From assembly GCF_037126465.1 (NCBI RefSeq), contig NC_088201.1, positions 137,482,052 to 137,546,051 of the forward strand: DNA of 64,000 bases, written 5' to 3'. A program made the position numbers and the translations under genes. Under the pieces are notes generated by a model. It made no database searches. It had not been told where the DNA came from and saw only the letters and a program-made list of their open reading frames with translations. The stretch's first letter is position 1. Every line of letters starts with the position of its first letter. The DNA comes from Ornithodoros turicata. Taxonomy: Eukaryota; Arthropoda; Arachnida; Ixodida; Argasidae. Shown piece after piece: positions 43,858 through 52,180 of the stretch.

Positions 43858-46800
43858 ATGGCAAGTACGAAGACAATAAAGGTGGGAACATTAAATGTAG
43901 TGAGTTTGTTATCAAGAAAGCGGAAGCGGTGGACTAGCGATGTGTTATCTGCCGAGAGGGTTGATATTGCCTGCATTCAAGAAACAAAGATTGCTACGAT
44001 AGAACAAGAAAAAGAACTCGTGAATTTCTTTAGGGAGAAATTTTGGTGCTACTCTTCAACAGCAATAGGTGGGAGTGCGGGCACTTTGATTCTGGTGAGG
44101 AAAAACGCAGGATTAGCTGTGATTGATAGTGTGCTTGACGAAAGTGGACGGCTGTGTATAGTGGATGTCCTGCATGGCCAGAGAATGATCAGAATCGTAT
44201 GTGTGTATGCTCCCAATGAAACAACGGACAGAAAAGACTTCTTCGCGTCGCTCAAGCAGTTTGTGAACGTTACATGGGAGGTCCTGATGTGTGGTGATTT
44301 TAACTGCGTACTGAGGAAAGAAGACTGCTCGTACAAGCAAGTGAAGGCTGACACTAGTAGGAAGGATCTCCTGAAATTAATACAGGATAGTGACCTACTG
44401 GACGTATGGGATGGAAAGTCGGCAGAGAGCATGAAGTACACTCACTTCCAAGGGACTTCCCACGCTAGGTTGGACAGGATGTATATATCCGGAACACTAA
44501 TGCCGTATGTGAGTAACTATGAGGTGAAGCCTCAATTCTTCTCGGATCACGCTTTAGTCTCGGTGTCAGTTGCTGTGGAGAAACGGCCAACCAGTAAAGT
44601 TAACGAACGACACAGTATATGGAAAATGAATGAAAGTATCCTGGAGGAAGATGGCTTCCGGGAAAAAATGAGGAGACTGATAGAAGAATATAGCACGGAC
44701 GAAGACGTAAATGCTGTCACATGGGAAGGATTCAAACAGAAGGTGAAAAGAACAGCCATCGAGTATTCGCAGATCAGAGCATTCCAGAAAAAACGGGAAA
44801 AGAAGCGGCTCATGGGAACGCTGTTAATATTGGTAGAAGCAGAATGTAGTCATCCAGGCTGTTTTAAAGAAGACATCAAGGCAGTTAAAAATGAACTTCA
44901 AAAGCTGTACGAAGAAGAACACCGTGGAGCGCTGATTCGAAGCAGAGTGCAAACGCTAGCAAGGGAGGAGACGCCTTACAAGGTGTTCCGATTCAAGGAG
45001 CGGGAAAGAGCAGACAGGAACACCATCAATGCGATAAAAAATGAGGGCCGTACCTTGACCAAGGAGGAAGACATCATAGATGCTTTTCAAGAGAAGTACA
45101 CCAGTCTCTTCAGAGAGAAGCCAAGTCTACAAGGCGGATATGGGTCATGGCTGGAAGGATTACCCACGGTGAGCGGACAATGTCAGGAGATTATCAACAC
45201 AGAAATATCAGAAGATGAAATAAGCAGAGCTATAAAAAAGCTTGGAAGGAATAAATCTCCTGGTATTGATGGTATAGGGGCCAGTTTCTATAAAATGTTC
45301 AGCGATCTGTTATGTGGTATTCTGAAGAAAGTTTTCGAAGACGTGGCCAGAAGAGGCCTACTTCCGCCAAGCATGAGACAATCCATTACAGTCTTAATAC
45401 CAAAAAAGACATCAAGTAAGGACACTCCATCTCTCTCTGACTACCGGCCTATCAGTCTTTTGTGTACTGACTACAAAATCTTAGCGAAAATTCTCTCCGC
45501 AAGAGTGGAAAACGGACTACGGGAAGTTATAGGAACTCATCAACCATACGGCCTGCACGGGAGGTCAATTGCAAGAAATTTGCATATCATGCGCACTGTG
45601 TGTGAAGTAGCGGAACTATCATCTCAGCCTTTTGCAGTACTTCAAACTGATTTGAGCCAAGCGTTCGACCGTGTCAGTCATTCTTTTCTGTTCGCGGTGC
45701 TGCGAAAATGCCAAATTGGGGGATTCCTTATCAGATGGCTCACCATTTGCTACAATCAAGTATCTACTCGGCTCCGGGTGAATGGCAGTGTTGGCAAGGG
45801 AATACCCATCCTCTCTTCGGTCCGCCAAGGCTGCCCTTTATCTCCAGTGCTTTTCGCTCTCTATCTGGAACCTTTGTGCAGGAGGATTGCAGCAAACCAG
45901 TACATCAAGGGGATACAGATGGGGGTCGAACACGTTAACTTGCTGGCTTATGCAGACGACATCGCCGTTATATGCACATCTAAACTACAAGTCTGCGAAA
46001 CGATCAGGACAATACAAGACTACAGCAAAGTATCGGGAGCCTGCTTGAATTTGGCGAAGTCGTTGGGGACCTGGCTGGGCGGATGGACGTACGCACCTGA
46101 AAAATTCATGCGAATTTCCTGGACAAGAACACTTGGAAAGTATCTGGGCGTTACCTTCAATTCGGACAGAGGAACGACATGGGCAAGGAAACTGACGTCA
46201 GTCCGTGGAAACCTCACAGGTTGGCAAGGAAGATATTTGTCTTTCACCAACAGAGCCTACATCTGCAACTCGGTGCTATACCCCGCAGTGCTCTACGTTG
46301 CGCAGTGTTCCAGAATCGACGTAGATACGTGCAACAAGTTCCACAGAATGTGTGCGACCTTCATCTGGAAATCGACGATGGAGAAGATGCGACGTACGAA
46401 TCTCTTCTTTAGCTTAAAAAAAGGTGGTTTAGGATTGGTGAACCTGAGCATCAAACTAAAAGTGCAACGCTTCTTGTACTTCCGGGATCAGAAAGATCCT
46501 TTCCTAAGGGCGGCGCTTCAAGTGCTTGGTTGCGCTTACATTGCGAGGTGGACGGCATCATCAGTAGGCGCAAGCCGCCGAACGCCCGTGTTGGCATTCT
46601 ACAGGGAGATAGCAGAAGCAGTAACTTTTTTTGAACAACGGTTCTCGTGGGATTACCTGACGGCTGTGGGGAAGAAGAAGCTCTACTGGGACACGATCGC
46701 AGCAAGTCTACCTACACCGCTTTATAGAATGTGCAGGCCCCCCAATAATAACGAGGGTGTCCTTAAAAGAGTAAGGAAACTCAAGGTCCCCACAGGAGCG

Positions 46801-47301
46801 AAGGACTTCTTCTTCAGCCTTCATTGGGAAGTGCTTCCTGTAAAATCATGGCTCAGACGGAAGGGATTTATCGTACCTTGGTCGATATGTTGCGCGGCTT
46901 GTCCGGGAGAAGAGGAAACGCTCACTCACGTGTTTCTGCTGTGCAGAAGAGCTCTGCAATTCTGGTGTGGGTTTAGAGAACTGATCGAGAAGGACGTCAC
47001 GCTGCAGTGGCTTACTATAAAATTTCTGGACTTTGGTGAGGCTTCGGAAAGCGACGCAGTGGCAAGCTTGATAGTGCTGGGACTATACGCGCTGTGGAGT
47101 TTCAGAATGGACGAGATCGAGTGCCGAGAAAAGCCAGTGCCTCCGTGGAAACGCTTTAAAGAAAAGCTGCTGTGGACATTGAGCATGCTGCAAGACGACG
47201 AATTGGAAGACTGCTGGAAGATTGTAAAAAACAAAGTGGAGAAAGGGGAGGCTAATCTTTGCAGACAAGTGTACGGCCGCAAAGCAGCAGCCATTAGGTA
47301 G
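43858..47301 (+). CDS. Element C ORF2: APE endonuclease, reverse transcriptase, zinc finger (intact)
   Basis: The protein of 1147 aa is full length for the group. The APE-type endonuclease spans about residues 8-235: GTLNVVSLLS, QETK (E42), YAPNE, GDFN (146-149), RLDR (204-207) and SDH (229-231). The RT spans about 458-735: GRNKSPGIDGIGASFYK, SDYRPISLLCTDYKILAKIL, LQTDLSQAFDRVSH, SSVRQGCPLSPVLFALYLEPLC and AYADD (Y698, A, D, D). A C-terminal zinc finger lies near 1011-1029 (CAACPGEEETLTHVFLLC). It would nick the tRNA-Lys target and prime cDNA synthesis on it. The RT block order and the SLLCTDYKILAKIL text point to the Tx1 clade, one of two APE clades known to include site-specific LINEs. Clade placement is by inspection. 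Confidence 0.93.
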   Translation: MASTKTIKVGTLNVVSLLSRKRKRWTSDVLSAERVDIACIQETKIATIEQEKELVNFFREKFWCYSSTAIGGSAGTLILVRKNAGLAVIDSVLDESGRLCIVDVLHGQRMIRIVCVYAPNETTDRKDFFASLKQFVNVTWEVLMCGDFNCVLRKEDCSYKQVKADTSRKDLLKLIQDSDLLDVWDGKSAESMKYTHFQGTSHARLDRMYISGTLMPYVSNYEVKPQFFSDHALVSVSVAVEKRPTSKVNERHSIWKMNESILEEDGFREKMRRLIEEYSTDEDVNAVTWEGFKQKVKRTAIEYSQIRAFQKKREKKRLMGTLLILVEAECSHPGCFKEDIKAVKNELQKLYEEEHRGALIRSRVQTLAREETPYKVFRFKERERADRNTINAIKNEGRTLTKEEDIIDAFQEKYTSLFREKPSLQGGYGSWLEGLPTVSGQCQEIINTEISEDEISRAIKKLGRNKSPGIDGIGASFYKMFSDLLCGILKKVFEDVARRGLLPPSMRQSITVLIPKKTSSKDTPSLSDYRPISLLCTDYKILAKILSARVENGLREVIGTHQPYGLHGRSIARNLHIMRTVCEVAELSSQPFAVLQTDLSQAFDRVSHSFLFAVLRKCQIGGFLIRWLTICYNQVSTRLRVNGSVGKGIPILSSVRQGCPLSPVLFALYLEPLCRRIAANQYIKGIQMGVEHVNLLAYADDIAVICTSKLQVCETIRTIQDYSKVSGACLNLAKSLGTWLGGWTYAPEKFMRISWTRTLGKYLGVTFNSDRGTTWARKLTSVRGNLTGWQGRYLSFTNRAYICNSVLYPAVLYVAQCSRIDVDTCNKFHRMCATFIWKSTMEKMRRTNLFFSLKKGGLGLVNLSIKLKVQRFLYFRDQKDPFLRAALQVLGCAYIARWTASSVGASRRTPVLAFYREIAEAVTFFEQRFSWDYLTAVGKKKLYWDTIAASLPTPLYRMCRPPNNNEGVLKRVRKLKVPTGAKDFFFSLHWEVLPVKSWLRRKGFIVPWSICCAACPGEEETLTHVFLLCRRALQFWCGFRELIEKDVTLQWLTIKFLDFGEASESDAVASLIVLGLYALWSFRMDEIECREKPVPPWKRFKEKLLWTLSMLQDDELEDCWKIVKNKVEKGEANLCRQVYGRKAAAIR

Positions 47302-47404
47302 GGGGGGGGGACAATCAGGGAAGGTTTTTAAAGTGTACAGTGTATTTTTATCAGAATTAATAAAAAAAAGGGGCGATCGGCAAAAAAAAAAAAAAAAAAA
47401 AAAG

Positions 47405-47477
47405 GTCCGGATAGCTCAGTCGGTAGAGCAGGACACTCTTTTTCTCGGGGTCATGGGTTCGAGCCCCACGTTGGGCG
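47405..47477 (+). pseudogene. Class R tRNA-Lys-like unit downstream of element C
   Basis: GTCCGGATAGCTCAG start with an intact D-arm, but anticodon stem GGACA/TCTCG is mispaired at two positions and the downstream T-run is only TTT. It is regenerated in full by the element C target duplication. Confidence 0.65.
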
Positions 47478-47620
47478 TACCTGTTTCGCGCTCTGTAGCT
47501 CCTCATCATGCGTCTTTCGTAAAATGACCTTCTATATGTGTTTCCAATCAGGGTTACATTCGTATAATTCAGAGCTAACGCACTCAGCATTCTCCTGTCT
47601 CTGTACCACACCTTCGTAGC

Positions 47621-47693
47621 GCCCGGCTAGCTCAGTCGGTAGAGCACGAGACTCTTAATCTCGGGGTCGTGGGTTCGAGCCCTACGTTGGGCG
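47621..47693 (+). tRNA. tRNA-Lys(CUU), near-consensus copy
   Basis: One change from consensus, CCTAC for CCCAC in the T-stem, which leaves a G-T wobble. Anticodon CTT, A and B boxes and TTTT terminator are intact, so it is probably functional. Confidence 0.85.
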
Positions 47694-47837
47694 TACCTGT
47701 TTTGCGCTCAGTAGCTCCTCATCATGCGTCTTTCGTAGAATGACCTTCTATACTGTGTTTCCAATCAGGGTTACATGCGTATAATTCGGAGCTAACGCAC
47801 TCAGCATTCTCCTGTCTCTGTACCACACCTTCGTAAA

Positions 47838-47874
47838 GCCCGCCTAGCGCAGTCGGTAGAGCACAAGACTCTTA
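47838..47874 (+). pseudogene. 5' half of a tRNA-Lys gene split by Harbinger in its anticodon
   Basis: GCCCGCCTAGCGCAG...CAAGACTCTTA ends at the TTA of the anticodon loop; the matching 3' half lies at 52438-52482 across the transposon. TTA is present on both sides as the target duplication. The 5' half has several other changes from consensus. Confidence 0.85.
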
Positions 47875-48053
47875 CCCCCGGATTCCCGGTCAGCCCTCAG
47901 TGTTCCCTAATGCCAAGTGCACTTCGAGGGGCCCTTCCGTTGATTCCCAAACCGCACTAGACAGTGGCGCCGCCCCTAGTGGCGCCCTTCCCCTCGAGGG
48001 CACGCCAGAGCACCCTTCGACCAGCCCTTGAGAGGGTTTCGAGCGCATGAAAC

Positions 48054-49859
48054 ATGGATGACGACGATTTCGTCGATTTTGCTCTTTACGTTGCAAGGAT
48101 AACAGAGGAAGGACGCCTCACAGCGTGTCAACGACTGCGTGACTGGAGCAATCATTTTGATGTGTACGGGCGGCAGGACTTCGAAAGAAAGTACGGCTTC
48201 CCGAAGGAGCTTGTGTGTGACTTCGTGGAAATGCTAGGCCTACGAAGTTGTGTCAACAACCGAGGGAGCCCATTGCCACCCGTTTACCAGTTGCTTTTGG
48301 CCCTCCGTTTTTATCGCACGGGCTCGTTTCAGATGGTAATCGGCGATGTCGTCAACGTGAGCCAGCCAACAGTGTCGCGGGCAATTGCAACATTGTCAAG
48401 AGCGCTTGCAAGACTCCGGCCGGATCATGTGAGACTGCCAACGCCCGATGAAATTCCAGACGTACGTCTGCAGTTCTACAAGATCGCAGACTTTCCTGGC
48501 GTCACAGGATGTATAGATGGGACACACATACCAATACAAAGTCCCGGTGGTGAAAACGCCGAACTGTTTCGCAACAGGAAAGGAGTCTTCTCGGTGAATG
48601 TCCAAGTGAGTATTTCAAATAATGTGTTTCAGCAGTAGTGGTTTAGCACGCAAGTGCGGTATGCACTGGCCGCTGTCAGCGAACGCTTAGCGATATGTAC
48701 TTTCATTTCAATAGCGCGGTTACTGCTTTCATTTGAATATGCCGTTAGTAACAGTCTCAAGGCTTTTAATGTAATCTGACTGTGCCGTCTTGGACCTGTT
48801 CTGACGCCGTGCCGTAACGGTAAATGCCAATTACGTGCCTCATATATAGATATCTGTGGCACCTAAAAAAGACACCCTGTATAAAGAACACACAAGAAGA
48901 GCTGTGCAGTTCATCTCTCAGTTACTTTGTCATGTGACCCTAATATCTTTTTTTTTTTGTCAATGCCAAACAGGTTGTGTCCGGACCCAACCTGGAGTTC
49001 TACGATATTGTGGCAAGCTGGGCTGGGTCAACTCACGACAGCCGCATTCTGCAGAATAGCAGATTTGGCACCTTGTTGGAGAATTCGCAGTACCCAGGTA
49101 TCATCCTTGGAGACGCTGGCTATGCCTGCAAGCCACATCTTCTCACACCTTTGTTGAATGTACAGACTGCCAGTGAGGAAAGGTAATTGCGAATGGAAAG
49201 CTACTTGTATTGGTTTTGAAACTCTTTTTGTGTTACTTGGTAATGGGAAAAGCCTGATACTTGCACGTAAAAATTATTATCACATGTAAAATTATATTCA
49301 CAATGAATCAATCACACAAATTATATGACACATAAAATCATATTCAGAGTTAGGAGCTTCAGTGCGATGAAACATGACAATTCTTGGCACAAGTTGGCTA
49401 GACTGCTATGTAACTCTATGATTGCACTACTGATTTATACATTCAGCATGGATAGAATAATAAATTATGGTGCCTGTTCTGGAACCTCACACGATACATG
49501 CAAAACTCAGCTGATATAATGTAAAAATATTCCATAGTGTGTTTCTGTTTTAATGACACCTGTTCTTTCGCAGGTATAATAAAGCTCACATCAAAACAAG
49601 GAACTCGATCGAAAGAGCTTTCGGAGTCTGGAACCGGATGTTCCCTTGTCTCACAAAGAAGCTGGCAACAAAGTTAGAGACGACAGTTGCCATAATCACT
49701 GCCACCGCTGTCCTCTACAACATCTGCCGAAAAAGAAACCTGCTGACCATGCCGGATGAAACAGAAGAGGTCGACAGTGAGGCTGTGGAGAATGCCACAG
49801 ATGATAGATTAGGGGTGGCAGCAAGACGTGCATTCATCCAGCGACATTTCAGCAGTTAG
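48054..49859 (+). CDS. HARBI1-like DDE transposase (three exons)
   Basis: The best model joins 48054-48605, 48974-49182 and 49574-49859 (348 aa, the usual HARBI1 size). Donors are AA|GTGAGT and AG|GTAATT; acceptors are AAACAG and TCGCAG. Splicing keeps frame and restores the catalytic core. An N-terminal helix-turn-helix region contains LALRFYRTGSFQMVIGDVV and SQPTVSR. The first Asp is in CIDGTH (D155), the second in WAGSTHDSR (D206) and the Glu in RNSIERAFGVW (E267). It would cut and paste the element in the nucleus with the partner Myb-like protein. No damage is seen. Start choice: the first ATG in frame, followed by an acidic MDDDDF. Confidence 0.9.
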
Positions 49860-49984
49860 AATTAGGTTTTTATGAGACGTGAGACAAGTGATGTTCTGAG
49901 GCTGGAACGCATAGAAAGGACAAATACATACAAGGCCTCAAGTACCTCACAAATTAATGACGAAAGATGGAAGTCACTAAAAAG

Positions 49985-50345
49985 GTTAGTCAGCTGTAGG
50001 ACTCTAACCCACATCTTCTGGATTACCGGTCCAGGGCTCTACCATGTTCAAATGATGCCGCTTGCGTCGATCCTGTCGTATGAATGTGTGTATGAGTGAG
50101 AAAAATGTAAGATGATGATGATTAGGTCTTTAGTGGCGCAACGACAACAAGAGAAAAATGTAAGAGTCAAAGGGGGATGAATGAGAGAGAGTGGTTGGTT
50201 TGTCCCTTCAGATGACGCTCCCTTGGAAGTCACTGGGGAGGTGTGTTAGCTTAGCTCAATTGGTAGAGGCCTGGGCCAGTAATCCAGAAGAGGTGGGTTC
50301 GAGTTCTAAAGCTGGCTAGCCTTGCCAGTGACTTCCATCTTTCAT
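49985..50345 (+). mobile_element. tRNA-headed SINE sequence between the two Harbinger genes
   Basis: A reverse-oriented tRNA-like half (49994-50043: CTCTAACCCACATCTTCTGG) is followed by the SINE leader and a forward tRNA-like head (about 50247-50322, GTTAGCTTAGCTCAATTGGT). The same leader-head order occurs at 22975-23182. The two tRNA-like parts are inverted relative to each other. A 40-bp insertion with TTTAGTGGCGCAACGACAAC sits inside, flanked by GAGAAAAATGTAAG duplicates. Confidence 0.55.
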
Positions 50346-50378
50346 CATTAATAGGTTTTTATTTTACACGCTCAATAG

Positions 50379-52180
50379 TCACAAAAATGTTTCATGAATT
50401 GGGCTGCCAATACTCTGCCCTTGTAGCTGCTTGAGGAGCAACTGCTCTTTCAGTTCCGCAATTCTTAGCTTCTTCCTGTAAATTGCCAGTTTTGCATCAT
50501 TTTGTTGTTGAGCAAACTTATTTTTCAATTCATAAAGCTCCAGTGCTGCTACTTTCTCTGCTTCAACCTTTTCCACACGGGCTGTGACCTCTTCCCTGAC
50601 CTGTTCTGCGATAGTATGGGGCCTTTTTCTTGTTGTGAGCTGTGACTCTGTGGCTTGCACATGGGATCCTACAGTGCGGAAGATTACAATTATTATGTGA
50701 TATATGCAGATACTTTGTTTCCCCTTTCTTTTTTTTCTGCTAGTAAATCCCCCCCCCCAGATACTTTGCTCTCATATGCCATTAACCTCAAGACTAGTAC
50801 GAAGCCATCAGAGAAAGTCATGGTATCAGAGAAGGACACTGTCATGGTAATTTTATTTGAGATTGAGCTGTAGGTCTCTCTAAGGTCAGGCGCTGTGTGG
50901 ATATTGTATGTGGGGGGATCCATTTAGACGAATATGTTTAGAGTGGGGATATTTTTGGGGGTGGGTACTTTGCTGTGTAAATAATGTTTCACAATAAACA
51001 TGTTGAGTACATGGTTCATATGGTGCTTGCACAAAATGTACACTAACAGTGTCCAAATAACGTAAAGACGGAGGGAAATTAGGGGCCTATGTACTGATAT
51101 TGACACACATACATCCCCCATTAGTATTGAAACCCTAGCATAAACACAGCTATTAAATATAGTTGCTGTGACCCACATAATGTCCCACTACATAAATACT
51201 CATTAGAGATTGCGAATGCAACGTAAGGCAGCCAGTTAATATTTTCAAACATCACGCACAGTGTTCGCAAACGTATGTGAACGTTAACCAATCCCAGTGA
51301 CCATTGTCAGAGCTGTTATTTGTTGGCCGTGTTCCGTGTGCAGCTCCTCCATCAGCTGCAGGCGTACTGCCAGCAGCGTGGGAGTCCTCATTGTCGTCCT
51401 CAGCATCAATGTTTTGAAGAAGCTGTAAGAAGTAAGAAATGTCAGTGTCTAGCATTCACAGAGGGCACGCTCACATAAGGGGGCGGACATTTCCTAGAGA
51501 AATACAAAACTGAACCGTTTCACGCTCCGCTATGGACATGCAGGAGTGAACGACTGGTCCAAAAGCAGGCTGCATACAAACCTCTCCAGCACTCTGACGG
51601 TCGCCTCCTTCACTCTGTGCAACATGAGGTGCACGCATTGATGACCCAGCACCGTCCAGTGCGTCACTGTCCCAGCTAGAATATGGAAGTCGTACATGAG
51701 CAGTCGCAGTGTATTGCACTGCAGGCTTCCCTGCCAGTTACGAATTTAATGCAGTATATGCAGGGGCTGTGCAACTAATTGTGAACGTAGAATCCACACA
51801 TACCTATTTGGAATACGATATGAGATGTGTGGGAGTACATCGTTGATTCTTTGAGACACGGAATCCGAGTCGTCCGTGTTCAAGGGAGGCCCGCCGCCGG
51901 TAGCGTAAATATGCTGCCGCTGCCTAGCGTTTTCCTTTTTAGCCTTGGACTTGATGTTTTCGAGGCACTTTTTTAGTTGTTTAACGTCCCTCTTTGTTAC
52001 GTTTGTCTGGGCGTTAAATTCCTGAGCCAATTTTTCCCAGGTTCGGGCTTTGGCTCGGAGCATAGCGTTGTCGGATTGCTTGTTCTCTATAATTGTTTTA
52101 TATTTTGAAACCAGTTCCACAAGAAGTTCTTTCTCTTCCACCGTGTATGGTGTTCGCTGCGAAGAATGTGAAGCTTCCAT
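50379..52180 (-). CDS. Harbinger partner gene: Myb/SANT-like DNA-binding protein (multi-exon)
   Basis: Exon 1 is 51804-52180. Starting MEASHSSQRTPYTVEEKELL, it carries the Myb/SANT-like trihelix (ELLVELVSKYKTIIE, RTWEKLAQEFNA, VKQLKKCLENIKSKAKKE). Splicing AG|GTATGT to exon 2 (51582-51675, SWDSDALDGAGSS, acidic linker) and then to exon 3 (starting near 51435, LLQNIDAEDDNEDS) keeps frame. Exon 3 reads to a stop at 51252 or is spliced on. A coiled-coil exon at 50379-50658 (EEVTARVEKVEAEKVAALEL, then KKLRIAELKEQLLLKQL) is the likely C-terminus, but its join is unresolved. The protein would bind element DNA and assist the transposase. Confidence 0.75.
50660..51250. other. Intronic or non-coding part of Harbinger
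   Basis: No motif is seen here. It lies between exon 3 and the coiled-coil exon of the minus-strand gene and is probably its last intron, with a C-run near 50748-50757. Confidence 0.4.

Larger units (their letters stand above)
42644..47403 (+). mobile_element. Full-length, apparently intact tRNA-Lys-targeted Tx1-type LINE (element C)
   Basis: This 4760-bp element in a class R unit is flanked by GGTCCGGATAGCTCAG (42628-42643 and 47404-47419). It has a 41-nt leader with ACTTCCGGC, ORF1 (42685-43821), a 36-nt gap, ORF2 (43858-47301), a short 3' UTR with a G-run, AATAAA at 47359 and a poly-A of over 20. Both ORFs are open end to end and all visible catalytic motifs are present. It is the best candidate for an active or very recently active copy. 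One C not shared with A or B lies at the 5' junction and may be a non-templated base. Confidence 0.95.
47404..47874 (+). repeat. tRNA-Lys array, segment 4
   Basis: A class R unit (47405-47477) follows element C, then a near-consensus unit (47621-47693), then the 5' half of a unit (47838-47874) that is cut by the Harbinger transposon at its anticodon. Confidence 0.9.

Noticed and set aside
36365..47403. Elements B and C as one segmental duplication
   Set aside because: Their ORFs differ throughout (for example MVQESYRI insert in C ORF1, different ORF1-ORF2 junctions, different 3' UTRs) although both lie in class R units. Independent insertion fits better.
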